Part shown: piece by piece, positions 38,825-46,062 of the stretch | Layout: every line of letters begins with the position of its first letter | How positions within the stretch are numbered: position 1 is the first letter of the stretch | Assembly: GCA_017620155.1 (NCBI GenBank) | Contig: JAFZQY010000102.1 | Location: 1-46,062 of the forward strand | Direction: 5' to 3' | From: Lachnospiraceae bacterium | GTDB lineage: Bacteria; Bacillota; Clostridia; Lachnospirales; Lachnospiraceae | Length of the DNA stretch: 46,062 nucleotides | The notes under the pieces: generated by a model | The model's input: only the letters and a program-made list of their open reading frames with translations | What the model was told of the DNA's origin: nothing | Databases searched by the model: none | Translations under genes and position numbers: made by a program

Positions 38825-40903
38825 TCACTTACTTAACTGAAGTTTGGCACCGATTATACGCCTCAGAGATTCATCTATCCGTTCTTCGGTGATCTCTCCT
38901 TTTTCATATGCAGAATATATACCGTCATATGCCGCCTGTAAGTTTGTCGGCATCAGTATTATGTCTGCCCCGGCCGCAAAAGCTTTTGCGGAAGCCTCAC
39001 CGTTACTGTAATGATTGGCAATGGCACCCATGTTGATCGCATCGGTGATGATGATCCCGTCATATGCCATCTCGTTCCTCAGAATATCGGTCATCATCTT
39101 CTTTGAAAGAGAACAGGGCGTGTCATCTCCTATCACGTTTGGAAGAGAAATGTGCGCCACCATTATCATATCTGCGCCATCCGCTCCGGCGTGTTCAAAC
39201 GGGATCAGTTCGCTTAGCTTTAACTCTTCATATGTTTTGTCTGTATAAGCATATCCCTCATGGGTGTCAGCCTCTGTGGCTCCGTGCCCGGGGAAATGTT
39301 TATAACAGCTGAGGATTCCATGGTCATGTAAGCCGTCGGAATAGGCCTTCGAATATTCCGTCACAATCTTCGGATCCGAGCCGAATGAACGATCTCCTAT
39401 CACGTTGTTGCGGCTGTTGGTCAGGACATCCGCAACAGGTGCAAAATCCACATTCAGTCCGAGATCTCTCAGATACGCTCCGATGGTATCCCCGCATCCG
39501 TAAGCCTCTTCCGGGCTTTTGACGTTCGCCATCGCACCGACTTTTTCAACTCCGAATGCAGAGTTGCGTGCGATCCTGGCAGTGCTTCCGCCCTCTTCGT
39601 CCACACACATGAGAAGCGGCATTCCTTCGATGTCGCGGGCATATTCCTGCGTTTTGGCGATCATATCTTTTGTCTGCTCAGGTGAAACAAAATTATCTGC
39701 AAAATAGATCAGTCCGCCAACAGGCGCTTTTTCAAGCGCGGAACGGGTAATGTCACCAGCGCTCACAGTCAGGTCCTCACCGGTCAGCACCTCGGGAGTT
39801 ACCACAAATAACTGGTAGATCTTCTCCTCAATGCTCATCGATGCTATTTTTTCATCTATCCGGGTGTTGATCATCTCGTCCTCCCCACCTTTCGATGCCG
39901 GGTCTGTCCCTTTCTTATAAAACTGGATGTTCAGGTCAACTTCGCAGCTCACTCCATCGACGTGCCCCGTATTGGAATATTGCCAGAAAGTAAAATCATA
40001 CGGAGTCTGTGGCCGCGGTTCATAATCCGCGTACCAGATCGGGTACTTGGACACTTCAGTCATGTCAAACTGAAACGCCTCCCAAAGCATGTTGCTGTAG
40101 ACCATCGGTTCGTATCCGGCCTCGGCGATCAGTTTGCAGAAAAGCATGGTATTCTTCGTAAACTGCTCACCGGTCACGTCATCAGTTCTGGCCTCGTGAT
40201 CCAATATGCTCTCGGGATCGTAAACTACCGGGAGTTCGAGACTGTAACCCTCCAGGTGCTTTATGACAAATTCGGCTTCCTCTCTTGCCTCGTCTTCATT
40301 AATCGCCTGGGAAAAAATATACACACCGACATCCAGACCGGCTTCGTGGGCATTTTGAATATTCGTATCAAACGACTTATCAAGATTGAGACTCCCGGCC
40401 TGCCCGTATCCCCGGTATCCCAGACGGATAAATGCAAAATCGTATCCCGCGGCCTTGACCTTGTTCCAATTGATATGCCCCTGATGATGCGAAACATCTA
40501 TTCCCGGTCTGGAATAATACACATCATCCTCATAAAGAAGGCTGTCTCCGTCCCTTACAAAACCATCTGTTGAGTACGGTGATCTCGCTACTTTAGGATT
40601 GATCTCAGTCTCGTACTGCTCACCGAATACATCGACAAACTTCAGGATTTCGGGTTCGGCGTTTTCGTCCGGTTCTGTATCGGCGCCTTCATCATCAGGC
40701 GATACCGGTTCAGCGAGTCCTTCATCCGTCTCAACGGTTTCTGCGGCCTCGCTTAGCCCTTCCGTCTCTTCCGAAACACTGACAGCCGCCGGTTCCGGAC
40801 TATTAACATCTACCTCTCTGCGCTTCACCGCCCAGACAACGACGAGCACGACGGAAAGCAGAGCAAGGGTTGCAATTGTGATAATGATAGGAGTTTTTTT
40901 CAT
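38825..40903 (-). CDS. Secreted cell-wall hydrolase: GH25 muramidase fused to GH3 beta-N-acetylglucosaminidase (NagZ-like)
   Basis: 692 residues. Residues 1-28 form a signal anchor, followed by an acidic Glu/Ser/Pro linker. About residues 130-330 are GH25: GIDVSHHQGHINW, FIRLGYRGYG and VVYDPESI with the catalytic Asp and Glu. About residues 350-692 are GH3 of the NagZ type: VDEEGGSTAR, SCYKHFPGHGATEADTHEG (catalytic His loop) and IITDAINMGAI with the nucleophile Asp. GH25 cuts the MurNAc-GlcNAc bond and NagZ frees GlcNAc from the products, so one exported protein could take glycan strands to monomers. No ribosome binding site is visible at ATG 40903. Confidence 0.92.
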   Translation of the reverse strand: MKKTPIIITIATLALLSVVLVVVWAVKRREVDVNSPEPAAVSVSEETEGLSEAAETVETDEGLAEPVSPDDEGADTEPDENAEPEILKFVDVFGEQYETEINPKVARSPYSTDGFVRDGDSLLYEDDVYYSRPGIDVSHHQGHINWNKVKAAGYDFAFIRLGYRGYGQAGSLNLDKSFDTNIQNAHEAGLDVGVYIFSQAINEDEAREEAEFVIKHLEGYSLELPVVYDPESILDHEARTDDVTGEQFTKNTMLFCKLIAEAGYEPMVYSNMLWEAFQFDMTEVSKYPIWYADYEPRPQTPYDFTFWQYSNTGHVDGVSCEVDLNIQFYKKGTDPASKGGEDEMINTRIDEKIASMSIEEKIYQLFVVTPEVLTGEDLTVSAGDITRSALEKAPVGGLIYFADNFVSPEQTKDMIAKTQEYARDIEGMPLLMCVDEEGGSTARIARNSAFGVEKVGAMANVKSPEEAYGCGDTIGAYLRDLGLNVDFAPVADVLTNSRNNVIGDRSFGSDPKIVTEYSKAYSDGLHDHGILSCYKHFPGHGATEADTHEGYAYTDKTYEELKLSELIPFEHAGADGADMIMVAHISLPNVIGDDTPCSLSKKMMTDILRNEMAYDGIIITDAINMGAIANHYSNGEASAKAFAAGADIILMPTNLQAAYDGIYSAYEKGEITEERIDESLRRIIGAKLQLSK

Positions 40904-40910
40904 TAACTAT

Positions 40911-40939
40911 AGGATAATAAACCGATGATACTATATCAA
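40911..40939 (-). promoter_or_regulatory. Promoter of the GH25-GH3 gene
   Basis: On the minus strand TTGATA (40939-40934), 17-base spacer, TATCCT (40916-40911). The predicted start site is at or within two bases of the ATG at 40903. Confidence 0.4.
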
Positions 40940-40947
40940 CTGAATAC

Positions 40948-40956
40948 TGATATAAT
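40948..40956 (+). promoter_or_regulatory. Extended -10 promoter of the flavin oxidoreductase gene
   Basis: TGA followed by a perfect TATAAT (40951-40956) gives an extended -10. No good -35 is visible. AAGGAGG follows before the ATG at 40990. Confidence 0.55.
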
Positions 40957-40989
40957 ATTCAGAAATAAAACCAATCAAAGGAGGACAGG

Positions 40990-42075
40990 ATGAGCACAGC
41001 CGATACAGAGATCAAAATAGGAAAAAGAATCTGCAAAAACCGCATAACAATGGCGCCCACCGTGAAGTTCAACGCGGGTGAAGACGGAATCGTTACTGAT
41101 TTTTTCGTTAAGCATTATGAGCTCAGAGCAAAACACGGCGTCGGTTTCATATGCGTAGAAGCGACAGCCGTAGCGCCTGAAGGCCGTCTTGCCCCCTCAC
41201 AGATAGGACTCTGGAACGATGAACAGATAGAAGGCCACAGGAGGCTGGTTGATGCCTGCCACGCATTCGGAACGATCATAGTTCCCCAGATTCATTTCGG
41301 CGGGCTCAGCACACATCCGAAATGCGGACGCCTGACCTCTCCGACTTCAGTTAAATGGAATCTTTTCGGCAATGAAGTGGACGCACATGAACTTACTTTT
41401 GCAGAGATAAAAGAAATAGAAGGACGCTTCATCGACGCTGCGGTCCGCGCCCAAAAAGCAGGATATGACGGAGTGCAGCTCCATGGCTGTCACAGCTATC
41501 TGATCAACGATTTTGCATCAGCGGTGAATAAGAGAACGGACGAATACGGCGGAAGCACTGAGAACCGCGCCCGCTTCGGATGCAATATCATATCGGGGAT
41601 AAGAAAAGCTTGCGGCGATGATTTCATCATCTCCGTTCGCACCACGGGATGCGATCCGACAGTAGAAGAAAGTCTGGGAATTGCGGAATGCTATGTAAAA
41701 GCCGGATGCGACTATCTTCAGGTCTCAACCGGCATTCAGGATATAGACTTCATCGAGCACGATGACTCGCTGCCTTACAACAAGATCGCCGCGCTCGGTG
41801 TTAAGTTCCACGATCATTTCAAGGGTATCGTACCCGTTTCACTCGTAAACGGGATCCGCACCCCCGAGCAGGTTCATTATGTGCTTGAAAATGATCTGAT
41901 AGATACCGTGGATCTGGCGTGCGGACTACTGGCCGATCCCGCTTTCTCCGAAGCCATCCTTAACGGCACCCCTTATGAAAAATGCTACAGCTGCAAGACC
42001 TGCGGCTGGGGACCGGATCACGCCCATATCTGCCCCGCCCTCGCTAAGCGCGGAGACGAAGAGTGGGTGTGGTGA
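40990..42075 (+). CDS. NADH:flavin oxidoreductase, old-yellow-enzyme family
   Basis: 361 residues, a TIM-barrel flavoprotein. NRITMAPTVKF, PQIHFGGLST, GVQLHGCHSYLINDFASAVNKR and ENRARFG are the FMN- and substrate-site motifs; LVNGIRTPEQVHYVLE and LACGLLADPAF the phosphate-binding end. The C-terminus has CYSCKTCGW followed by ICPA, cysteines placed like the iron-sulfur ligands of the larger 2,4-dienoyl-CoA reductase type, although the second NAD-binding domain of those enzymes is absent. It likely reduces an activated C=C bond. ATG at 40990 has AAGGAGG. Ends with a TGA stop. Confidence 0.9.
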   Translation: MSTADTEIKIGKRICKNRITMAPTVKFNAGEDGIVTDFFVKHYELRAKHGVGFICVEATAVAPEGRLAPSQIGLWNDEQIEGHRRLVDACHAFGTIIVPQIHFGGLSTHPKCGRLTSPTSVKWNLFGNEVDAHELTFAEIKEIEGRFIDAAVRAQKAGYDGVQLHGCHSYLINDFASAVNKRTDEYGGSTENRARFGCNIISGIRKACGDDFIISVRTTGCDPTVEESLGIAECYVKAGCDYLQVSTGIQDIDFIEHDDSLPYNKIAALGVKFHDHFKGIVPVSLVNGIRTPEQVHYVLENDLIDTVDLACGLLADPAFSEAILNGTPYEKCYSCKTCGWGPDHAHICPALAKRGDEEWVW

Positions 42076-42109
42076 AATCATCCGGAGTTTTTCAGCCGGA
42101 AATATGAGT

Positions 42110-45100
42110 TCAGATAATACTCTTTATCAGTTCCTCACATTCCGTGGTATCTATGTTGTCAATGGCGTGAAGCAGGCCATCGATCTTTTCCTTAATATCA
42201 TCAGGATAAGAATACTTCTTAAGTTCGCTTCCGACCTGCTCCATGGCATCCATATCCAGATCCTCGCAGGCTGCGCCGAGCTTATCCAGCAGTTCTTTAA
42301 GGATCTCGTCGCTTACAGGAGTTTTCTCTTCATCATCCTGAGTCTCGGGATAGTACGCGGACAGGTCGCTTAAGAGCTTATCGAAGACCTCAAGCACATG
42401 GGATGTTTTCTCATGAATGGTTTCGGTATCCCCTGCTTTGCCTGCGTTCTCGAGTTCCTCCGCCATATCTCCGAGGTCCATAGCACCTATCTGTCTGGAG
42501 CTGCTCTTTAAGGCATGCACTCTGATAGTGTAGTCTTCTATATCATCGGTATCGTATGCGTTCTTTATGCCTTCATATTTCTCCGCACCGGAGCGGAAGT
42601 ATTCCTCCACTATCCTATTATAAAGAGCGGCGGATCCTATGGACTTGATGGCGGAATCACTGTCCAGGCCCTCAAATCCGAGGATCGGAACATCACCTGC
42701 ATCCGGAGTTTCGACTGCCGCTGCACCCTTTTGGATCTTTTCCTTGGGAAGCCACTTCTTAAGTTTGGATGTGAGTTCACGAAGCTCTATGGGCTTGGCC
42801 ACGAAATCGTTCATGCCTGCTTCGATAAATGCTTCTCTGGCACTTTCCATGACGTTGGCAGACAGCGCGACGATGACCAGGTCCTGTTTATTGGGGAGAA
42901 GTTCCCTGATGATCTTCGTGGTATCTATTCCGTCCAGTCCCGGCATCATGTGATCCATGAAGACGATATCATAGTCTTCGGCGGTCACTTTTTCAATCGC
43001 TTTCTGACCGCTGAGCGCAGAATCGATATTGATGTGGAGCGGTGAGAGCAGGCCTTCTACGACCGTGATATTGATCGCATTGTCATCAACCACCAGGATC
43101 CGTGCATCCGGTGCCGTAAAGTCTACGGTGAAATCTTCTTCTATCACGGAAGACCTGATCGTAGTATCATCGGAATCATTAAGCGCTCTTATCATCCCGA
43201 GCGTGGAGACAGGTCTTCTGAGTGTACGGATGTTCATGGCCTCGGGGGCAAAATCGGAATTATAATCTACCAGAACGATACCCTTGGTCTCAGGATGCTC
43301 TTCGAAGAATTCCATTACGCGGTCGGTATACTGGCTGTATTCCATGAAAATGTAATCCTGTTTTCCCGAAGGTACATATTCTTCTATGCCGTCAATCTCA
43401 GCATACTCGATATCCATCTTCTGCATCTCTTCTTCGAATATCCTGCTGCGATTGGCGTCGTTGTCTATGCTTATGGCTTTCTTCTGATCGGCGTTCTCTA
43501 TGCAGAGATCTTTGATAGGATCCATGACCTTCTGCTCGATGGTAAACCAGAAGTCAGACCCCTCTCCGTATGTACTGTTTACGCCCAGTTCACCGCCCAT
43601 GGCACCCACCAGACGCTGCGATATGGCGAGTCCTAAGCCCGTTCCTTCCACGGAGCGGTTTCTTCTGGAATCCACCTGAGTAAAGCTTGTAAAAAGCTTA
43701 TCAATATCTTCCTGTTTGATACCTATACCCGTATCAATGATATGGTAAGTCAGCCTTACCGTATCTTCTCCGGTATGTTCGCAGGTCACCCGGATGCTCA
43801 CACTACCTTCCTGAGTGAATTTGATGGCATTATTGGCCAGGTTTATAAGAACCTGTCTGATCCTCATGGCGTCACCATACAGAGCATGGGGAATCTCCGG
43901 GTCTGCAACTATGTAAAGTTCCAGGTTTTTAGGTCCTATCCTCGTAGACAGGATATTGGCCACATCATTCAGTTCACTCGTGGGTTCGTATTTCTCCGGA
44001 ATGATCTCCATCTTTCCGGACTCGATCTTGGAATAATCCAGGATGTCATTGATGATATTGAGCAGGTTTCTGCCGGATTTCTGAATCTGTGTAAGGGCAT
44101 CGCGAGCTGTATCGGGGATATTTTCCCTCGAGGCGATCTCTGCCATTCCTATGACGGCATTCATGGGAGTGCGGATCTCATGGCTCATATTTGCCAGGAA
44201 GTCCGACTTCATCCTGGCCGCACCCTCAAGCGCGACATTCATCTCATCCATCTCGTTGATGTTGTCAACGATCTTCACCTGCATGTCATGCACGCTCTGA
44301 TACAGATCGTCTATCTCATCGTTATTCTTTTCCAGGGGATGTATCACACCGGCGGCTTCATAATCCTGTACGGGAGCAGGGGTGAACTTCTTGAGTTCGT
44401 CTGTCAGCGCGGTGACCCTTTTTACCATGAATCTGTCAAGGAAGGTTCCTGAGATAATAACCATCAGCAGGGTCAGTGCCACGGAACCAAGCAGGATATA
44501 TGCAAAATAGGTCTGCCTCTCCTGCATGACCTCATCCATACCGATGTCGCATCCGATCTGGCCTACGAGGGTACCGTCCTCCAGAAAGATCGGGACATAA
44601 GCGGAACACAGCCAGCCCCAATCTCCGTTGGAGATGGTGGGCGGTATCTTCTCGCTGGCATCTATACCGAGGAATTCCGGTTCGCTTTCGATAAAGCTTC
44701 CGGTGACATATGCCGGATTGGTAGAGTCATCCATTATGTACATATCCGTAGCGGCATGCGCTTCATTTCTGGCCAGGATATAGGTGTACTCAATGGCATC
44801 CATGTTTTCGATGTAGCTGTCTATCATATCCCTGGTCTGTATGAAGCCGTCCCAGAGGCCTTTTTCCTTCAGGTAGTCCACTACTTCCTGCTCGTCGTCG
44901 ATCTCCTCGGCGTGATTCCGGATTGCCTGGTACTCGTCCGATTCAGCAGTCTTCCTGAGTTCATACAGGAATTCCGGATCCACCAGTGTGGCGAAATGCT
45001 CGGTGCAGTCCATCGCGAGATTTCTATAATAATCATCGATGGTGTTCGCATTTATCTTATAAGCCAAAATTGCGGTGCTTAAAGCCACGATCAGTATAGT

Positions 45101-45172
45101 GATCGTGTTGAAAATGAACATCTTGCGTCTTAAGTTTATCCGCAGTTTGCCTTTTCCGGTCCGTTCTTCCAT
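42110..45172 (-). CDS. Membrane-bound hybrid histidine kinase (Cache-type sensor, HAMP-like, HisKA, HATPase, pseudo-receiver, REC, HPt)
   Basis: 1020 residues. Two membrane helices (about 18-40 and 222-245) enclose an external Cache-like sensor domain. His331 in MSHEIRTPMNAV is the phosphorylation site. The ATP-binding domain shows NLANNAIKF, DTGIGI and GTGLGLAI. It is followed by a receiver-like segment (about residues 565-680) where FMEYSQY has Glu in place of the usual Asp, then a true receiver with Asp740 (FMDHMMPGLDG) and an HPt domain with His886 (VHALKSSSR). It carries a complete phosphorelay in one chain. The GGTTT-type terminator upstream separates it from the small gene before it. 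Ligand unknown. Confidence 0.93.
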   Translation of the reverse strand: MEERTGKGKLRINLRRKMFIFNTITILIVALSTAILAYKINANTIDDYYRNLAMDCTEHFATLVDPEFLYELRKTAESDEYQAIRNHAEEIDDEQEVVDYLKEKGLWDGFIQTRDMIDSYIENMDAIEYTYILARNEAHAATDMYIMDDSTNPAYVTGSFIESEPEFLGIDASEKIPPTISNGDWGWLCSAYVPIFLEDGTLVGQIGCDIGMDEVMQERQTYFAYILLGSVALTLLMVIISGTFLDRFMVKRVTALTDELKKFTPAPVQDYEAAGVIHPLEKNNDEIDDLYQSVHDMQVKIVDNINEMDEMNVALEGAARMKSDFLANMSHEIRTPMNAVIGMAEIASRENIPDTARDALTQIQKSGRNLLNIINDILDYSKIESGKMEIIPEKYEPTSELNDVANILSTRIGPKNLELYIVADPEIPHALYGDAMRIRQVLINLANNAIKFTQEGSVSIRVTCEHTGEDTVRLTYHIIDTGIGIKQEDIDKLFTSFTQVDSRRNRSVEGTGLGLAISQRLVGAMGGELGVNSTYGEGSDFWFTIEQKVMDPIKDLCIENADQKKAISIDNDANRSRIFEEEMQKMDIEYAEIDGIEEYVPSGKQDYIFMEYSQYTDRVMEFFEEHPETKGIVLVDYNSDFAPEAMNIRTLRRPVSTLGMIRALNDSDDTTIRSSVIEEDFTVDFTAPDARILVVDDNAINITVVEGLLSPLHINIDSALSGQKAIEKVTAEDYDIVFMDHMMPGLDGIDTTKIIRELLPNKQDLVIVALSANVMESAREAFIEAGMNDFVAKPIELRELTSKLKKWLPKEKIQKGAAAVETPDAGDVPILGFEGLDSDSAIKSIGSAALYNRIVEEYFRSGAEKYEGIKNAYDTDDIEDYTIRVHALKSSSRQIGAMDLGDMAEELENAGKAGDTETIHEKTSHVLEVFDKLLSDLSAYYPETQDDEEKTPVSDEILKELLDKLGAACEDLDMDAMEQVGSELKKYSYPDDIKEKIDGLLHAIDNIDTTECEELIKSII

Positions 45173-45232
45173 GTTAGCTTTCTCCTGTTTTCCAGAATTC
45201 AGATTGATAATTGATATGATTTCAGGCCAAAA

Positions 45233-45252
45233 ACCGGGGATCTCTCCCCGGT
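45233..45252. terminator. Bidirectional terminator
   Basis: ACCGGGGA (45233-45240), loop TCTC, TCCCCGGT (45245-45252): a perfect eight-pair stem. T-runs follow in both directions (CTTTTTC on plus, TTTTTGG on minus). On the minus strand it ends the small gene at 45281. Confidence 0.78.
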
Positions 45253-45280
45253 CTTTTTCAATTATTTCGCAAATGCATAA

Positions 45281-45418
45281 CTATGCATTGACGGTCTCTT
45301 CAAACTCCTTCTTAAGGGCTTCCTTCTGATCGTCGGGCAGGTTCTCGTATATCGCGATCGCCGCGTCATACGTCTGTCCTAATCTTTTGATGGTGAATAG
45401 CCATAATTCGAATGTCAT
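45281..45418 (-). CDS. Small protein of 45 residues
   Basis: ATG at 45418 is preceded by GGGAGGA at ideal distance. The protein starts MTFELWLFTIKRLGQTYDAA and ends EEFEETVNA-like with KKEFEETVNA; it is helical, amphipathic and acidic at the end. A perfect terminator follows directly, so it is likely a real gene. Function unknown. Confidence 0.72.
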   Translation of the reverse strand: MTFELWLFTIKRLGQTYDAAIAIYENLPDDQKEALKKEFEETVNA

Positions 45419-45552
45419 GATGATCCTCCCAGGCAGTCCGGCTTATCCCAATCATGCCCACAGTTATACGATGTGTCCAATGTATTGATTTTATCACGAA
45501 AACAGGTGATTTAACAAGGATGCAGGGGTAATTGGTACAGATCGACGTGCAT

Positions 45553-45732
45553 TCAGTCCTCTAATGAATAAGACATCATCTCATACTTAAGCCTGCTGCC
45601 CTCTCTGATCTCAGGTGGAAGGAGTGCTCTTGCTACAAGTTTCAGATCGTCGGATTCTATGTCTGCCCTCTTCAGGTTTACATAATCTCCGTTGAACGAA
45701 TCGACGAGATAAGTTACCGCTTCCAAATTCAT
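45553..45732 (-). CDS. Small protein of 59 residues
   Basis: ATG at 45732 follows AAGGAGGT, a near-perfect ribosome binding site. The protein begins MNLEAVTYLVDSFNGDYVNL and ends KYEMMSYSLED, stopping at TGA. It is acidic, without cysteines or membrane segments; no family is recognised. It precedes the 45-residue gene on the same strand by 134 bases. Confidence 0.72.
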   Translation of the reverse strand: MNLEAVTYLVDSFNGDYVNLKRADIESDDLKLVARALLPPEIREGSRLKYEMMSYSLED

Positions 45733-45753
45733 CGGGGATTACCTCCTTTTTTC

Positions 45754-45766
45754 GGTGCCAGGCACC
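45754..45766. repeat. Palindrome GGTGCCAGGCACC upstream of the 59-residue gene
   Basis: Same 13-base inverted repeat as at 21079-21091. It lies 22 bases upstream of the small gene's start and could be an operator or a scattered repeat. The remaining 300 bases to the window end (45767-46062) hold no convincing gene; a 21-codon frame at 45779-45844 has no good ribosome binding site. Confidence 0.5.
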
Positions 45767-46062
45767 AGGTTTACAGCCTTAGACCGGTACTGTTTCTTTC
45801 CACTTCGTATATACTGACTCTTCATCGAAGGGTTCATCGCCCATGGATTGCCCAAAATACTCTACCAATCAGCCTTGGCAATCTGTCAACGCCAGTTAAC
45901 AATCCTGTTAAAAGCCGTTGCAATTCTAAACATAATCCTTTATTCCACTCAGCCATATTTTCATTATCCACTTATGCGGGAGAATTTTGCTGAGGAAATG
46001 CTCGTATTTCACAAAAAAGGAGCATACTGACATATCCCTACCTTTTACAGAATCCCTCAGAG

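Noticed and set aside
45779-45844. 21-codon frame MGDEPFDEESVYTKWKETVP
   Set aside because: No proper ribosome binding site; it may be the end of a decayed gene but nothing upstream supports that.
45848-46030. 60-codon frame on the plus strand near the window end
   Set aside because: No ribosome binding site and no recognisable protein features.

Overview
The window looks like chromosomal DNA of an anaerobic Firmicute, most likely a Lachnospiraceae member of the Butyrivibrio type. This is inferred from moderate GC content, strong AGGAGG ribosome binding sites, a cytosolic-type GH9 glucanase, two very large hybrid histidine kinases, an EIIC-EAL fusion, and a LytTR/DUF3021 pair. No rRNA, tRNA, CRISPR array, phage or insertion sequence was seen. 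Almost all genes lie on the minus strand; only the kinase/EIIC-EAL pair at 15.0-20.2 kb and the flavin oxidoreductase at 41.0 kb are on the plus strand.

Layout. 0-5.2 kb: small membrane protein, GH9 glucanase, lipoprotein, carboxyl-type methyltransferase, metallo-beta-lactamase-fold hydrolase. 5.2-14.6 kb: P-loop kinase, nucleoside hydrolase, cyclase, six-hairpin glycosidase-like protein, acetyltransferase, a self-contained zeta-type toxin module with a 59-residue partner gene, a SAP-domain protein, class II aldolase and PfkB sugar kinase. 15.0-20.2 kb: membrane hybrid histidine kinase and a sugar-permease-like protein fused to a c-di-GMP phosphodiesterase. 20.7-25.7 kb: membrane protein, Nudix hydrolase, condensation-type acyltransferase, two acetyltransferases, lipoprotein, PD-(D/E)XK-like protein. 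26.2-33.0 kb: a dense run of small enzymes (P-loop kinases, acetyltransferases, HIT protein, HAD nucleotidase, methyltransferase) with two decayed genes. 33.0-35.5 kb: LytTR regulator, DUF3021 protein and penicillin-binding-type serine hydrolase behind two direct repeats that look like LytTR operators. 35.5-41 kb: small enzymes and a GH25-GH3 cell wall hydrolase fusion. 41-46 kb: flavin oxidoreductase, second hybrid kinase, two small proteins.

The most striking feature is a family of 14 palindromic elements, TGACCCAAA-17 bp-TTTGGGTCA, in four intergenic arrays (5.2, 14.6, 20.3 and 25.8 kb). All 28 half-sites are identical, every central spacer is exactly 17 bp, and neighbouring elements are 96, 86 or 75 bp apart, steps of about one DNA turn. 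The arrays lie in co-directional, divergent and convergent gaps alike, which suggests binding sites for an unidentified chromosome-organising or insulating protein rather than ordinary operators or terminators.

Other notable points: a glutamine amidotransferase gene broken by one TGA codon inside its conserved VQWHPE motif; an EAL-domain remnant; in-frame 27-36 bp repeat expansions inside two proteins; and several 26-34 bp tandem duplications at gene ends.
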